Positions 37,013-50,300 of a DNA stretch of 64,000 nucleotides are shown here, piece by piece. The DNA comes from Toxoplasma gondii ME49 (taxonomy: Eukaryota > Apicomplexa > Conoidasida > Eucoccidiorida > Sarcocystidae). The stretch is from contig NC_031477.1 in assembly GCF_000006565.2 (NCBI RefSeq), positions 4,863,137 through 4,927,136 on the forward strand. The letters are read 5' to 3'. The notes under the pieces are model-generated. The model was not told where the DNA came from. It searched no databases and was given only the letters and a program-made list of their open reading frames with translations. Each line of letters begins with the position of its first letter. The first letter of the stretch is position 1. Position numbers and translations under genes: made by a program.

Positions 37013-40000
37013 TTAGCAGCACGTCGGCCGAGGAGTCTGCCATGGCCCTGCCGGCTGATTGAACCCTTTGTGGCCTTGTTGGTGACGTGGTTGCTGGAGG
37101 AAATGAACGCTGTTGACGACCTCCGGATTGTTTTTCTGAAGGAAAGGGAACTCGAGGAGCGCCTCGGCTGTGGGCCGCAGGGACGCCTTTTTGTTTAAAC
37201 AGGCGGACAAGAAAGCTCTGAAAAGAAACAGCAACACGCGACCGGGGATTTGTCGCGAGGGAGGTCCCTCAGGGCAGCTCAGTGAACGCCGCCGCTTCGG
37301 CAACTGTTCACTTCAACACACGCCGGATCGCAATTGGGAGAAACAAACTAGCAAGGGACGTTTTTTGCCCATCTCGTGGCGCGGATTTTGAACGATGCCT
37401 TCTTTCTTTCGACCTGACCGTGGTCTTGTTGTGCGATGCAACACCCAGTCTCCTCGCAATCTCGGCCGCTCCACCAAACCCACAGAAACGGTCGAACAGT
37501 GTCGTGTACAGATCAATATAGAAAAGACAAAAATAAATGGTTACGAAGGCCGTCTGCTCTGGAACGTGCATTTGAGCCGCTGAGAAAATTCAGCACGTGG
37601 AAAACACGTACATGCAGGGGCATGTTTCGTTGCTCCAGGACGCCACAACAAAGCCAGAATGTGGTCACGCAGAACCTACTTGAAATCGTCGCTCATTGAC
37701 ATCAGCTTTTCGTTTACTCGAGGATCCCGGAGGGCTTCCTGCTCCACCCTCTCGCTCCAGTGCTTGTTCCGGATGTTTTGCATGACCGTTTCCTCATCGA
37801 TGTGACACTGCGGACACATACAGAGGCCCCAGAGGCAGTGGCCGCGTGTGAGAGAGGCTTGAGAAAGTCGATCTTAGAGACCCGACAACTCTAAGTGGTA
37901 GGACTGTCGCCTGACCGATAGAGATCCTCGAGGGACAGGCACGTCTCCAATGACAAGGGCAAAACGGTGGTGCTGAGAAACCGACAGCATCCATTACGTG
38001 AGTGAACAAACACACGCACACTCAGGCGAATGCACACAAAACTGAAACTGTGTCTATATGAATCATAGGTGAGGAAAGACCAGCTTCACTGCCTGATGTG
38101 CATATTCGTGCAAAAGAATCTGTTGCGAGGACTCCGGTGGTAGAATACAGCTAGACAGCCACGGACCTGACAGGTTCTTGCCCACCTGAGAGCCGAAGGG
38201 AGGGAACTTGAAGAAGAGTTCAAAGCCGAGGATACCGATCGTCCAGATGTCGCTTTTCTCATCAAAACTGCAGACGTTATCGCCTTCTATTTCGAGCCCA
38301 GCCGCAATCAGTTGCTGTCGCGTAGCAGCCTCCCCCGCTCCCGCCTTGGCCCCCGCTCGGAGAGCAGCGTTTCTTAGACGAAAGGTGCACTGCTCCGGAG
38401 AGAAATAATCTGCATGCGAAAGCCACAGCAATAAACGCCTCGCTTGCATGCACGCGGGATAGAAGGCGGCAGGACCGAGCTCGAGCTGTTGCCGCGCTAG
38501 GATTCGCAAACTTAACCCCCAGACAGGCCACCGCAAGCGCAAGAGCCAAGGACGACAAAACAGGCAAACTGCGTGCACCCCAAAACGCTTGACATCGGCG
38601 GGTGGACATACACCCGACGAAGTGCCGCAACAATTCATGGACCGAGCGTCCTTTGAGAAGTGCCTCGTGCTGAACATGTGCACTTCCTCGTTGAACGGTG
38701 ACGGTAACCCTGTTGAGTTTTGAGAATGAACGATTCGTTGCCAGACTTTCGCTTACCGCAAGTGCCGCGGTTGATGGAAACGCCCCGCTTGCGATGTTCA
38801 CCACCAATGTGGGCTGAAAGACCGAAATCGGCGAGTTTCAGCTTATCCATGTGGTCAACGAGAACGTTTTCCTGAAACACCAAGACGATTTAGCATGGCT
38901 TGATGTGCGGAAGGTCTTACGCGCGTCAGCAGCGAGAAAACACAGGCTACGGCTTCTCGGGTTCTTACACCCTCCTCGATAGTCGGAGAAAATCTGGTCT
39001 AATTTCACTTTATCACACGCCACAAATCTTCAATTCACACTTGTAGAAGCCTTATCGTCTAAACCACCACGCTACGGCTCGAGTACGCGAGAATCGCAAC
39101 ACCCTGGACCCACGACTGGTCTAAACGTGTACGTGCACAGAGCTGTATGCATTTGCGTGTATGAACAGACATGTATATATATATATATATATATATATCG
39201 AGAGAGAGAGCACGTGGGCAAACGGGTGCAGAGTGACGGCGCGGGAAAGGTGATTTCTGGAAACCGCGGCCAGATGCAACCATAATGCTTACGGGTTTTA
39301 TGTCAAGGTGGGCAATGCGTTTGTCGTGACAAGTCCGGATGGCCCACGTAATTTGGAAGAGTTGCCTGTGAGGACCGGCAAGTGACACACATACTAAAGA
39401 CAGGGCAGGTTAAGAGGTTGAGGCGCACGAATATCACGGCTTTCGCTTTGGTTGTCTCGTTCTTGGATCCGGTGCGCAATGACAGGGAAATGCCTTGGTG
39501 TTTCTCCGGGTTAGCTGGCATAAAAAAAAATGTCGATCTGTGTCTATCTCCGACTCGCCTATCTCCCTGTCCGTAGAAGCATGTGCATCCATACAAGGTA
39601 AATTGACTCGAGAGGGTAAAAGGAGGAACAGTCTGCGTTTCTGCGTGGTTTCATTTTGAGCGCTGCTCACTTGGCAACCGTGCGTTCATCGAATCCGAAA
39701 GTCGTTTTGTCTAGCAGGGCGAAGAGATCTCCTTTCAGGCAGTATTCCATGACGAGGAAAATGGCGCTGCTGGTCTGGAACCAGGTGTACATGCAGCAGA
39801 TGTGGGGATGTTTCAAGTGGGCCTGGAGCTCGACTTCCTTCTTCAGCAGAGCTTCGTTTCCGCCTCGAACCAAGTGGGCCTTTGTTATGCATTTGAGCAC
39901 GCAGACGAAGCCGCTGCGTCGCTCTCTCGCGACGAAGACGCACCCATGTGCGCCGTCACCGAGAAATCCTCCAAAGTCGAAGTCCCGCAAGCAAAAGCGG

Positions 40001-40620
40001 TAGGCGTGGAGCGGACACACAAGCGAAAGGTCCGAGTTCACCGCAGAAGCGCAACTGCTTCCCGAGACCTTGTCCATCTTGTGCGGTGCCGAGAGGCCGC
40101 AACCAACCTCTGGGCCGCCCTTCGAAACTAGAAGCGAAGAAGGATTTCTCCCCGAGTTGCCGCAGTTCGCATCCACATTTTCCCCTTTGGGCGAGACTCG
40201 GCACCCGTCTCCGTCTGCACGCGCCCTGGCCGCCTGGTCGCCCCGCTTCACTTGCCCTCTGGCCCCAAGATCTGCTTTCCTGCATGGTCCCTGGCCGCCT
40301 CCTTGACTCGGCAAGAAATGCTGCGACTCTGCGCGGTTACTTCCGTCCGCAGCTTGCAATCTGCAGCCCCCTGGAAACTCAGCTGTCTCACCTCCGCCAC
40401 TCAAGCCCCATACGAAGCCGGCGCCTCCAGTCTTTCCGACCTCCGTCTTGGTGCTCTCTGCTCCCAACCATGTCGAGGACGGCTCAGCCTGCCCTTTGCG
40501 TTCGACGTTCGCAGGCGAGGAGGCAGCTGGCAGCGTAGAAAACGAAGGCTTTGACATCAGAAACGAACTGGAAACAACTTCCTGACCTCCGCCGGTGCCG
40601 CCGCACTTGGATGCCAACAT
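37013..40620 (-). CDS. Aurora-like serine/threonine protein kinase
   Basis: Six exons join in phase on the minus strand: 40620-39671, 39365-39293, 38871-38757, 38409-38186, 37807-37680, 37217-37013, giving 564 residues. Residues 1-205 are a low-complexity N-terminal extension. The kinase domain runs about 212-520. It shows the glycine loop LGDGAHGCVF (220-229), ATP-binding Lys243, helix C Glu262, catalytic loop HLDIKPEN with Asp338, DFG at 356-358, the DYFSPE segment (380-385) in place of APE, and SDIWTIG. The N-lobe order (loop, LKCITKAHL, EVELQAHLKHPHI, MEYCLKGDL) most resembles Aurora kinases. The HRD arginine is leucine (Leu337), so this is a non-RD kinase. About 30 extra residues separate DYFSPE from the SDIW helix. 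Aurora kinases control mitosis and daughter budding in apicomplexans; assignment to a specific Ark paralog is not possible. ATG 40620 is the first in the open frame. Confidence 0.87.
39174..39210. repeat. TA microsatellite with adjoining GA run
   Basis: About 25 bases of alternating TA (39174-39198) are followed by a short GA run (to 39210). The tract lies inside an intron of the kinase gene (between its second and third coding exons). Length is likely to vary between strains. Confidence 0.95.
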
Positions 40621-43600
40621 GGCGCACTGGGAAATGCAGAATGTGGGGATGTTATGGAAAAATACACGGAAGGCGGGGGTGGCAAAGACGCGAATAGAAC
40701 GCAACGAGATCTGGTGTCACGCGCAAGAAATGTGGAGTTTCTAGTGCAGACACGCCGCTAGGAAGACTCCAGGGCAGACGTCCAAAGAACCAATGCATGC
40801 ACACTGCCGTTGAGATTGGAAGTTTCGCTGTTCACGCGTCCACTGGCCTTAGAGCCTTGGCGGATCGGCGAGCTGAGAGGACTGTGGTCTTTGTTACGGA
40901 GTTTTCAAACACAGACCCAAGTCTTCCGGAGGGAAATAGAGTGCCGCCACTGTGGAGTTTCTGCGCTGAATCGAGACCGGACAGGAACGTAAGGGGAAGG
41001 AGGTTGAGATCTTCGCACGGGGGAACACCGCGCTGGACTCCCTCCCAGATGAGGCACCGCAGCTTCTGCAGCTGCGTTCGTCCCTAGGCTTTCATCTGGC
41101 TTCCCGTCTGGCGTGTTGTCAAAAGATAAGAGCGAAGCTAAAAAGAAAACGAGCCCGTGAAAACTGACTCAGAGGAGAGTCCAGACCCCATATGGAACGA
41201 TAGTTGAGCAAAACGGGGAGGTTTTCCAGTTCGCTACGAATTTCCGAGAAGAGTGAACAATGCGCCCCAACTCTGAAGGAAAAGTCAAGAGAGTTGGCGG
41301 TATCCTAGGAAATGCCGGGGAAAAGGGGGAGACAAACGGGCGAAAAGCGAGACACGGAGAAGGAACAACGGAGAGACACGGCGAGGCGGAGAGCAAGACA
41401 GTGAGTGACAGACACCGCCACGGACAGAAAAGCGCAAGGACGCGGCAGAAACGATGGGTATGGCAAGGGTAGATACACAGGCATAGAGAAGGGGAAATGG
41501 GAAAGACAAAAGGAAAGGTCCGCCTGCGAGATGAATAACTCAGAAAAGAGTGTACCAACGAACGTGGACCTGGAAAAATTCACGGGAAGAGAGCAACTCT
41601 GTCAGGACACACTGGCGGCACCGAGCGTTTCCGACAGCGGATCCGACAGCATGGACAGAAAATCCGCGGACGAGACAAGAAGTCAAGCAATTATTTCGAG
41701 ACTACCTCGTTTCCATTTGAGAAAAAACGTCCAATAGACGAGGGAGGGCACAGCAGAAGAACGAGTCTTCGAATCCAGAGAGGAGCTCGAGTAGGTCGAG
41801 CGATGCGACCTAGGTCCGGAAGGAGGCGGCTCTTTCGGGAAGTGTGCGGAAGATAGTGGCTCTTTCCCGTACATCAAAAGAGAGAAAAATCGAGAACTTG
41901 TGATTCGATTCAGTTTTTCACGATGATTCTCCGATGGCAGAGAAGGGGGAAAGGCCGGGCAACGCGAGACCTCTCTTGCAGCGCTCTACCATCGCAAAGT
42001 CACAACTGTTGTGACGATCTGAACCTGATTTCTCATTTGATCGTTTGGAGGTTTCGGCAATTCAAGTGCGCTGTTGGTCTCAGAAACACTCCCTTCTGTG
42101 CGATGAAGGCGACCGGTGTTCCGCATTCACTTGGCGAGCATAGCCGCACCACCAAGGTGGTCAGCGGTCCCGATTAGAAGGGGGGGTTGGGGGCAAGGAA
42201 CTCAAGGAGGGAGTGCGGGTTGGGTGGCGCTTTGAAGACAAGTGATCAGAAGTCGCAATCTGTGCAGCGTTCACAGGGATGCATGCACAAGCGTGAAGCA
42301 AAGAATGGAGCACACTCTCAGGTCGCCTGAAGCTTCAAACGAAGAAGAGACGACTCACGGTGAAGCAGCAACATTATTCCCTTTGGAGGTTTTTGCAAGG
42401 ACCCGGAGGCTCGAGAGTAGGATTGCCCATTCCCGAATCTTCGCTGGACTCATACTCGCGTTCAGCGTGCTTGCTTGACCAGACCCGCCCGTAGCAACTA
42501 GACTGTTCTAGCTTCTGGAGGTCGAAGCAAGTCAGAAGCAACGGGACTGCGCGCGTTCGACGGAGGCATGCCCAGTAGCAGTTTGCACGGATGTGCTGTA
42601 CATCTAGTGTTTCGTTTAACGACATGAAGTCGTAGACTGTGTGTGTGTGTGTGTGAAACTGCGCGCTAGTGTCTGAGCTCCAGACGATCTCTTTCGCTCA
42701 CTCGTCTAGCTTCTCTGTCAAGGAAGGGTGTGACCCGGCTACTGCGTAAACCTATATATGTGTTCATGGCAAAAGATGTATTTAGGATGTCTTTCCTTTT
42801 GTTTCACCTTTCGTGGTGCGATTTTAACTTGCCAGGCACTTTTGAGAGACAGTCGAAAATATGTTTCCCTTGCCCTAGCTCTCGCGTGCGAACCCTCATC
42901 GTCCCGGCTCTTGCAGGAGCAAGACGGGGCTGCGGACGGCACTCCCCGCACGAGGAGTCGCTAGTCCGGTGGAGTTCTCGAGTCCTTTCTCTGCGTGTTC
43001 GTGGCTCAATTTTCAGTGGAGAAAGATGGGTATGTGTGTGTTGTTGAAACTAAGGCGTACCTCGTGGAAATATCTTTTTGTTTTGCTTCGGTTTCGCAAA
43101 CACAACTCTGGCTTTTGGGGCTTATCGTCGCAAAGTGTCGGCGGGGACTCTTCTCTCATGTTGGCGAGCGGAACTAGACAACGAGACGAGAGCAGACGAG
43201 AGAGCTGAGCAGAAAGCGGTGAAAACACTCCTTTCTGTGTTTGCATCGCGATTTTTTGCCGCAAGACGGCAACTTGAGATTCATGAAGCCGTTGGTTGGG
43301 AGAAATCTGCTGTTTTGTAGCGAGCTCTTCACCGCGTTAATGCGGCAATGCCGCAGTGTCTGCCAGAAGCGCGCCGTAGTCATTCATTCCTCCACAGTGG
43401 ATAGGGAGGCTTTGCCGGTCTGAAAACGGCTAAAAACGCCCCACAGACATAACGCGTTTGTCCTTTTCTCAGTAGCTGTATAGTTTCCTCCCAGTAAAGT
43501 GGCAAACTGGAGTCTTCTAGGGACGTAGACGGGCGAGATGTGAGTGCGGATACCCGCCCCTCAGCTATTTTCGCGGACTCGAGGCACCAGGCTGTACTTT

Positions 43601-44331
43601 CGTCTGTGTTCTCTTGCAGTTTACCGCTTCCGCTGTCCTTCCCGGGTTCGTCTCCAAAGCGTTGGCTTTTTAACCATCGAGGTGTTTTAATGTTAACTCA
43701 CTACAGACCATGGGAGCGAAGACAATCTATTATGTAACTCCGTTCATAGAAAGCAAAATGCTTTCACGCTTGTTGCACGCTATCATGTGCCGCAGCCCTT
43801 GGTAACAACGTCTTGTTTAAGACCTCCCTCTGTTCCTTCAATTGTTTGACTCTATCGTCTGCGTTTCTTTTCTGGATAACGCATGTGCAAGAGATTATCG
43901 CCTTTCTTCCTGCATTTGAGGTATCAAATCGCCTCTGTAGCGGAATCGCTCTCCAAACCTAAAGTCAAGCGGTCTTTCAGCGCCAGCTTTTCACGTCGGC
44001 ATTCAATTTTTTTCCCCTGTTACGTGCAGTTCTAGCTGTCTACATCTCCGTGGCGGCTCGCACGCTGAAAGATTTCGGTTCCGGACGCGGCGTGTGCCTG
44101 CCGTTCCATTCTGCTCCAGAAATTTGCAGAGAATTACTGATTGGAGTGTGCACACAAGCGAGTGGACAGTCGCCTCGGTGCTGCTAAGCCGTTGGTTTCT
44201 TTTCGCTACTCTGAAACCCCTTTATTTCTGTGGGCCTCCAAGTGCTAGTTGACTTTTTCCGTAATGCATGCAGTGGGAAAGTGTCGTTGTTTTTACACAC
44301 TGGATGGTGCGGCTTTGCGTCCTACCACGGA
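40621..44331. other. 3.7 kb divergent intergenic region
   Basis: The kinase gene (minus) and the coiled-coil gene (plus) diverge from here, so both promoters should lie within. Only short ORFs occur. The segment 41280-41560 is purine-rich on the plus strand, and a TG microsatellite lies at 42638-42655. No additional gene or RNA is supported, though a 5' non-coding exon of either neighbour could be present. Confidence 0.45.
42638..42655. repeat. TG dinucleotide microsatellite
   Basis: Nine consecutive TG units in the intergenic region. It is a simple repeat with no sign of function. Confidence 0.95.
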
Positions 44332-47300
44332 ATGGACGCTCCCTGCGAGGCAGAAGCGGCCGACGCGCGTTGCCCTGTCCCGGTGGGGACGGTGCTGAAG
44401 AATCCAGGTGCATCGCGAGTTCGTTCGGGGTCGATCTATGAACGAAAAATGGAGCGACGGAGGCCGACAGCCCTCAAGGCCCCAGTCGAGAAACGCCAGC
44501 CGGTTGATCGGATGAGGGAAAAGGAAATCGATGACGAACAGACATATCCTCCAACGCGCATCTCCCAGGAACACGTGTATCGGGAGGAAGGAGCTCACGC
44601 AGCGCGCGAAGACGTGGACACCAACTATTTCTGCGGAGAGGCTACCGCCGTCGGAAATGAAGGAAACGGGGGAAATCTAGATCGGGCCTATGATGACCAG
44701 ACCGTCAGTGTGGATGGGACAGGAGGAGAGTCGAGAGATGGGCGGGACACACCCGATGCCGCCGCGTTGTTGCTAGAGCTCGTTGCTAAGGAGCAAGAAC
44801 TTCTGGCCTTGCAGCAGGAAAATGAGGTGCGTCTAGTACAGAAAGCAGCGCAACGAGGCTGCTGGCCTAGGCATGCCCCGCTCAAATCCACTCGCTGTCG
44901 CGGTACCAGTTTTGGATGCTGTCAGTGTAGATATCGGATGCTATGCTAGAAGATGCCTATCGGAATGCAACAGTCTTTTCTCGGTCATGTGTGTCATTTC
45001 ACTCGGGCAATGGGAGCTGTCGAGTTGGTTCTTCAAAAAGTGACGCATGTAATATTGAAAGTACGAGTCACTGCATGTTTCGCATATCGTGCTATGGACA
45101 GCTGGAGTCCTCGCTGGGTTCACAAGCAAAATCCAGCCTCTTGAAGCAGCTCAAACTTTTCCGAGATCATAGGGATTTGCACGGTCCTTTTCGGGTCCCG
45201 AAATGCAACGCACAGTTAAGGTGACAACTGTTGCGGAACTAAAAACCAATACAGCATCGTCACACAAGTAGTCAGGGCGACCTCGACTTCTTCCTCACAT
45301 AGATATGTGCCGTTCAAAGTCGCGTACATTCCTTTCTGTCCGTGTGTGCAGCAACTTCGCGAGGACCTCGCAGATGCCGCAAATGACGGTGAGGCTGACA
45401 TCGGCCAGTTGAGGGCACAGTTTGCTCAGCGGTTGAAGGCTCAGCAGGAGGCGGCGTCTGCCGCTGCAGCGGAACTGGTGCAGGAAATCGAAGCCGCGCG
45501 CATGGCGGCTGCGGAAGCGGAGCGTGGAAGGGAGGCTTTACAGGAGGAGATGCTCCGCGCAGAACGGGCACTTTCTCAGTTGATTCAGCAGGTCGACGAC
45601 GCGGAGCAATCTGAGGCACGACTGGTGAAAGAAGTGGAAGATCTTCGCATTCACCAGCGCGAAGTGGAAGCCGCTCTAGGGTCCCAGTTGGGCAGTGCAC
45701 GGCAGCAAGTAGCGGCTCTTCGGGAGGAAAAGGAGGCAGCGGAGCGGAGGTATCGGCGCGCCGTGGAAGCAGAGTCGAACCTGGCGCGGGAACTTCGGCA
45801 GATGCAGGATCAGAGACAATCCGTGGAGATGCAGCTCGCTGTCGAGCGGGAACTTTGCCAGTTCGAAGCAGAGAAGTGCAGGTCAGAGCAGGTCGAGTGG
45901 CAAGAGCAACTGAATGCGCGGGCGCGGGAGACAGAGTCTCTGTGGCAGGCGGAGCGCCAGCGCCTGATGCGCGACAGAGCCGAAGAAGAGAGACTCCGGG
46001 AGTTGCTGAAGGCTGCCGATGAGGAGTTGGAGCGCTACAGGAAAAAGGAGGAACAGCGCCGCCAGGAGCTTCAGGAAGGAGCAGAAACAGAGGCGCTGTT
46101 GAATCAGGAGATAGCTCGACTCCGCGACAGGCACAACGTGCGTGAGAAGGAACTCGTACGGCAGCTCGAAGTTGCGCAGAAAGAAGTTGCTCTTCTGGAA
46201 AGTGAGACGCAACTGTTGAAGCAAACTCTAAAGGACAGTCATGCGCTGGAGAAAAACCTTGCTAGCACTCTGGAGAAGTTGCAGAAGGAGGTCGCGCTGA
46301 AGGCCGTAGAGCTCGACAGTCAGAAGACTTTCTTCGAAGTCGAGCGGACACGGCTGCAGGGCGAGCAGGCAGAGGCTGAGAAGAAGCTGACTAAGTGTGC
46401 GGAATTGACAGAGTGTACCCGTACTGAGCTTGAACAATTTAAACTCGAACACGCAAGAGAACAGAAAAGCCTTCAGGAACAACTGCAAGCCGCGGAGACC
46501 GTCGCACGCCAATTGCGGCAACAAATGGTTAACATGCAGCGGGAAACGGATGGTCGAATTGCTGAAATATCGCAGCAGCTGTGCCGTGAAATTGAGTTTG
46601 TTAGCCTTCAGAAAGCGGAGGTGGAATCAGCTGCTGAAGAACGTGTTCGTTTTCTCGAAACACAAGTCGCCACCCTTCAACGGGAGCGCGCAGAAGCGGA
46701 GCAAGAACTTCAGCGCCGGTCGCAAATCGAGGATCGTGACCTCAAGGATGTCGAGGCAATCCTTCGAGAGAGAGAGGCTTCCGACCAACAAGCCCGCCAG
46801 AAAATCGCCTCTCTTGAAGCCGAGCGCACTCAACTCCAACGCGATATCCAAAAAGCTGAGTGGAGTGCCCGCGAGCAGGAATTAGCGAAGTTGGCGCTTA
46901 AGCGCGAACTTGCTAACCTACAGAAGAGAACGGCGGCTCAGAAGGAGCTGGAACAGCGTGTCATTTTTCAGGAAAAGGAGCTCGAGCGTCTCCTGCAGCT
47001 GAATGAGCCATATCAGTTCGCTCCGCGAACGCACCGTCCAGGCGGCGCAGACACTGCTGATCTTTTAAGGCAGAACGAGGCACAGCAGCACTCGTTTGTG
47101 GAATCTCTCGCAAGCAACTCGTGTGACGGCTCCACTGAACTACTCGATGAAGCATGTAGGAAAGTGAATGGCGTCGTTCCTCCGGAGAAGGGAACAGACG
47201 GCGGGCATCAGCAGGACCTGCATCTGGGATACATCGAGGCAGACAACCGTCCGAATCAGGAGTGCTCGGCAGCATGTGGCAGTCCAACGGTGTCTTCAGC

Positions 47301-50300
47301 ACGGGAGCCAGAGATGTCGCCGGGAAACATCGGCATGCGCTCAGGATGGGACGCAGCGGCAGCGGAGAGACTCGCGCAGGGTGCTGGGGTGGCTGGGCAG
47401 TTGTCTCAGCATTCAGAGGGACCGGGGTTGGTGGGTGCGAGCGTGGCGTCGACAAGGGAGAGATTGGACACTGGAAGGTCGGACGCAAAGGGGCAGTGGA
47501 AAGAGAATTTGGGGGCTCCGGTTGCTCACCAGTGCTGGTCGAGAAGGCCTTCGTCAGCTCGGATGGTGCAGGCTGACAACGCGACGTTTCGTGCTTCGGA
47601 TGGACGATCCTTTTCACATTCCTACTCAGAGACGATTTGCTCAGAGGCAGATGCGTCGCCTCTCTCAAACAGCCGGAAGGCGTCGGCGAGCTTTCACCGC
47701 GCCTCCTGTGACTTCCTTCAACAGGAAGTGGTACGCCTTTCGAAAGCGTACACCCAGGCCTGCGAAGCTCTCGAAGAGGCGCAGCAGAAACGAAGAGGCG
47801 ACGGGCAACGCCTGGAGTGTCTTCTTCTCGAATTAGAAGACGGAGGAAGCCGGACACGTCGCGACCCGGTCGCATGGGATGCCGAAACTGGTAATCCGGA
47901 GCACGAGCAAGAATCGAACCTGGGTGTTGACGAAAGTCATCATCCGCCCGCTTCCGGTAGTGCTTCTGCGCAAGTCGTCCAGAACCAGGAGGCTCTACAG
48001 GACTTGAAACAATTGCTGGCTAGCGAAATCGGCTACGCAGGGACCAGCGACGGAGTTCTTCGCGCTGCAGTTTCCACTTTGAAGACACTGTTGCAGAGGA
48101 AAATCGAGCTGCCGGTAACTGGAACTGGAGACGCTGAACGCAACCAGACCCCTGTCGTGAACTCTACCATCGGTTTGTTCTATCGAACTATCGAACTACC
48201 TCAGCAAGAGGAAAAGGGAGAGATACCGAGACCCCTGAAAGACGGCACCCTGCGGGAATGGCCTTCGCCAAAACCTGTGAGACTCAGATTAGGAGCAGCG
48301 AAACTCGAGAACGCGACTTGCGCAGAAACGATTTCGGGGACTCACGGTTTTTCTCTTACGCACCCACACGTTGGGGATTCGACTTTGACGTCATCCGCTA
48401 CCGTGCAGCCACCCGAAGAACTGCCCTGCCATGCACGAACAGTGGTTCAAGAACAGTTGTTTTACAAGGGAAGTCAAGGAGGCGGATCGGAAGCTGCTTC
48501 GCGTGATTCGTGTGGAGCCCGCAGACCTGCTTCGAGTGATTCATCGAACGAAAACCCAGGACGCCTTCAGAATCCCCTAGGGTGTCCCGATTTGAGACTT
48601 GAGGCGGTGCCTGGGCAGTCCAGGAGCGCTGAAAGAACGAGCGAGCACTCAGTAGTTGTAGCCAGGAACCATCCAGATGGAGACGCGGGATTGGTCCCGT
48701 GCGCTTCAGAGCACGAAGGGTCCCTGCGGCCCAGTGGCACGTTTGTACGGACTGGCAGTTTGCAGACGTCGGCGACTGCCTGTCGCGCGCCCGTATCTGA
48801 GGCGGACCAGAAGCATCGTTTTGATGCGCGTGGGTGTCAAGGGTTGGCCAGAAGAGATACAGAGAAGAAGGCGCACCTGGCCACGGGCGGTACCGGTTCG
48901 AACAATGAAGAGACTCTTCAGTCTTCCGGCTTATGCACAACACAGTTCTTCTCCATTGCTGACGAGTGCGTAGACGTGCTAGCTCTTCAGCAGCTGCTAC
49001 AAGAGCGCGAGGATGAAGTGTCCGCCCTCGAAGACGCGCTGGAACAGTCGCAACGGAGGGAAGCTACTCTGTTGGGCCGGTTGGAAGAGGCAGAACGACT
49101 CCTCGGAACTCTGCATCGATGCTCCGTCGCAGCTGAGCAACGCGGTGATGCGGCAGCAGAAGTGTGGGCGGCCTTGCTGTCTAGACAGCTCCACGACGAC
49201 AACCCTACGGTGGATCTTCCGGCACTGACTGGCGACGGACCTAATGAAAAGGAAGGACGAGAAGTGGGTGAGCTGGACGATTTTCAAGACAGCAAGTCAG
49301 TCGACCGTGCTGTTAGGCACCAGCTATTGGAAAGTGACAATGCGAGCGTCTCTCCATGTGGAAGAGAAGAATCTTCTGCAGAGGGTCCTAGCAGGGAGAG
49401 GCTTGCCGCTTCTCGGGAAAGTGGTGAAGGTGATTGCAAGAGTAACGTTGACGACGTCTGTGAGCAGAGCGTTGAATCATCAATCCAGTATAACAGAGAA
49501 ACTGATGGACCGAGTGCTGGCGATGGAACTGCAAAGAGTCAAGGCTGCCCCTTCTGTGGGCTGAAGGCATCAGAAGAGCCTGACTTGGTGAGAACGCGAA
49601 TCAGCGAATTTGTGAACCGAATTTGTCTCGTCCGCGACTTACTGGAGCCGAAGGTGACGCATCTCGTTCCATTGCGTTACACAGCCCACCAGATTGACAG
49701 GGGTGTCGGCAACGTTTGTGTCCCCATTCTCTAGAATGATATCAGAGCACCTTTGAAGCTTTAGACGTGATTTCTCATGCTTTCACTCATAGCTGTGCCA
49801 GTTACGCATTTTTTTCAGTGGGCAACTCTCTGCACACGCGAAGTGATCTTTTTTTCAAAAACGCGAATACCTTTAGTTCTACACACAACTGTTACTGAAA
49901 TACACTTGTGCTAGCTCACCCCGTATCGCAGATGACGTGTTCGCCGTCGCATTCTAGAGAGCGTCTCCCGAAAGTTGAGGGGATCGCTGTTTGATTGACG
50001 AACAGCTGCGAATCATCAAGAATAGTCGGCTACTCCTCTAGCAGTTCACGCTGGCGGGCCTTCTTCACGTTTTTGTTGTTAGTGTTGTCCGTCTGTTTTA
50101 CGCAGTTTTGGCTTCGTTTGGTACGTCAGGCATGGAAGAAGTGTGCGACCAACGACCCTCAAGCCTCGAGTCATCATCGCCAGCAGCTGCGATCAAGTGA
50201 TTTCTCGCTGTCAGCTGGTGAAGATCCGGCGCCCACATATGATTGTATGGGAAATGTTTTGCCCGTCCTACATGGGCCATCACACAGACCAGCTGAGAGC

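Noticed and set aside
46961..47875. 304-codon minus-strand frame inside the coiled-coil gene
   Set aside because: Lies opposite a coherent coding exon and has typical antisense composition.
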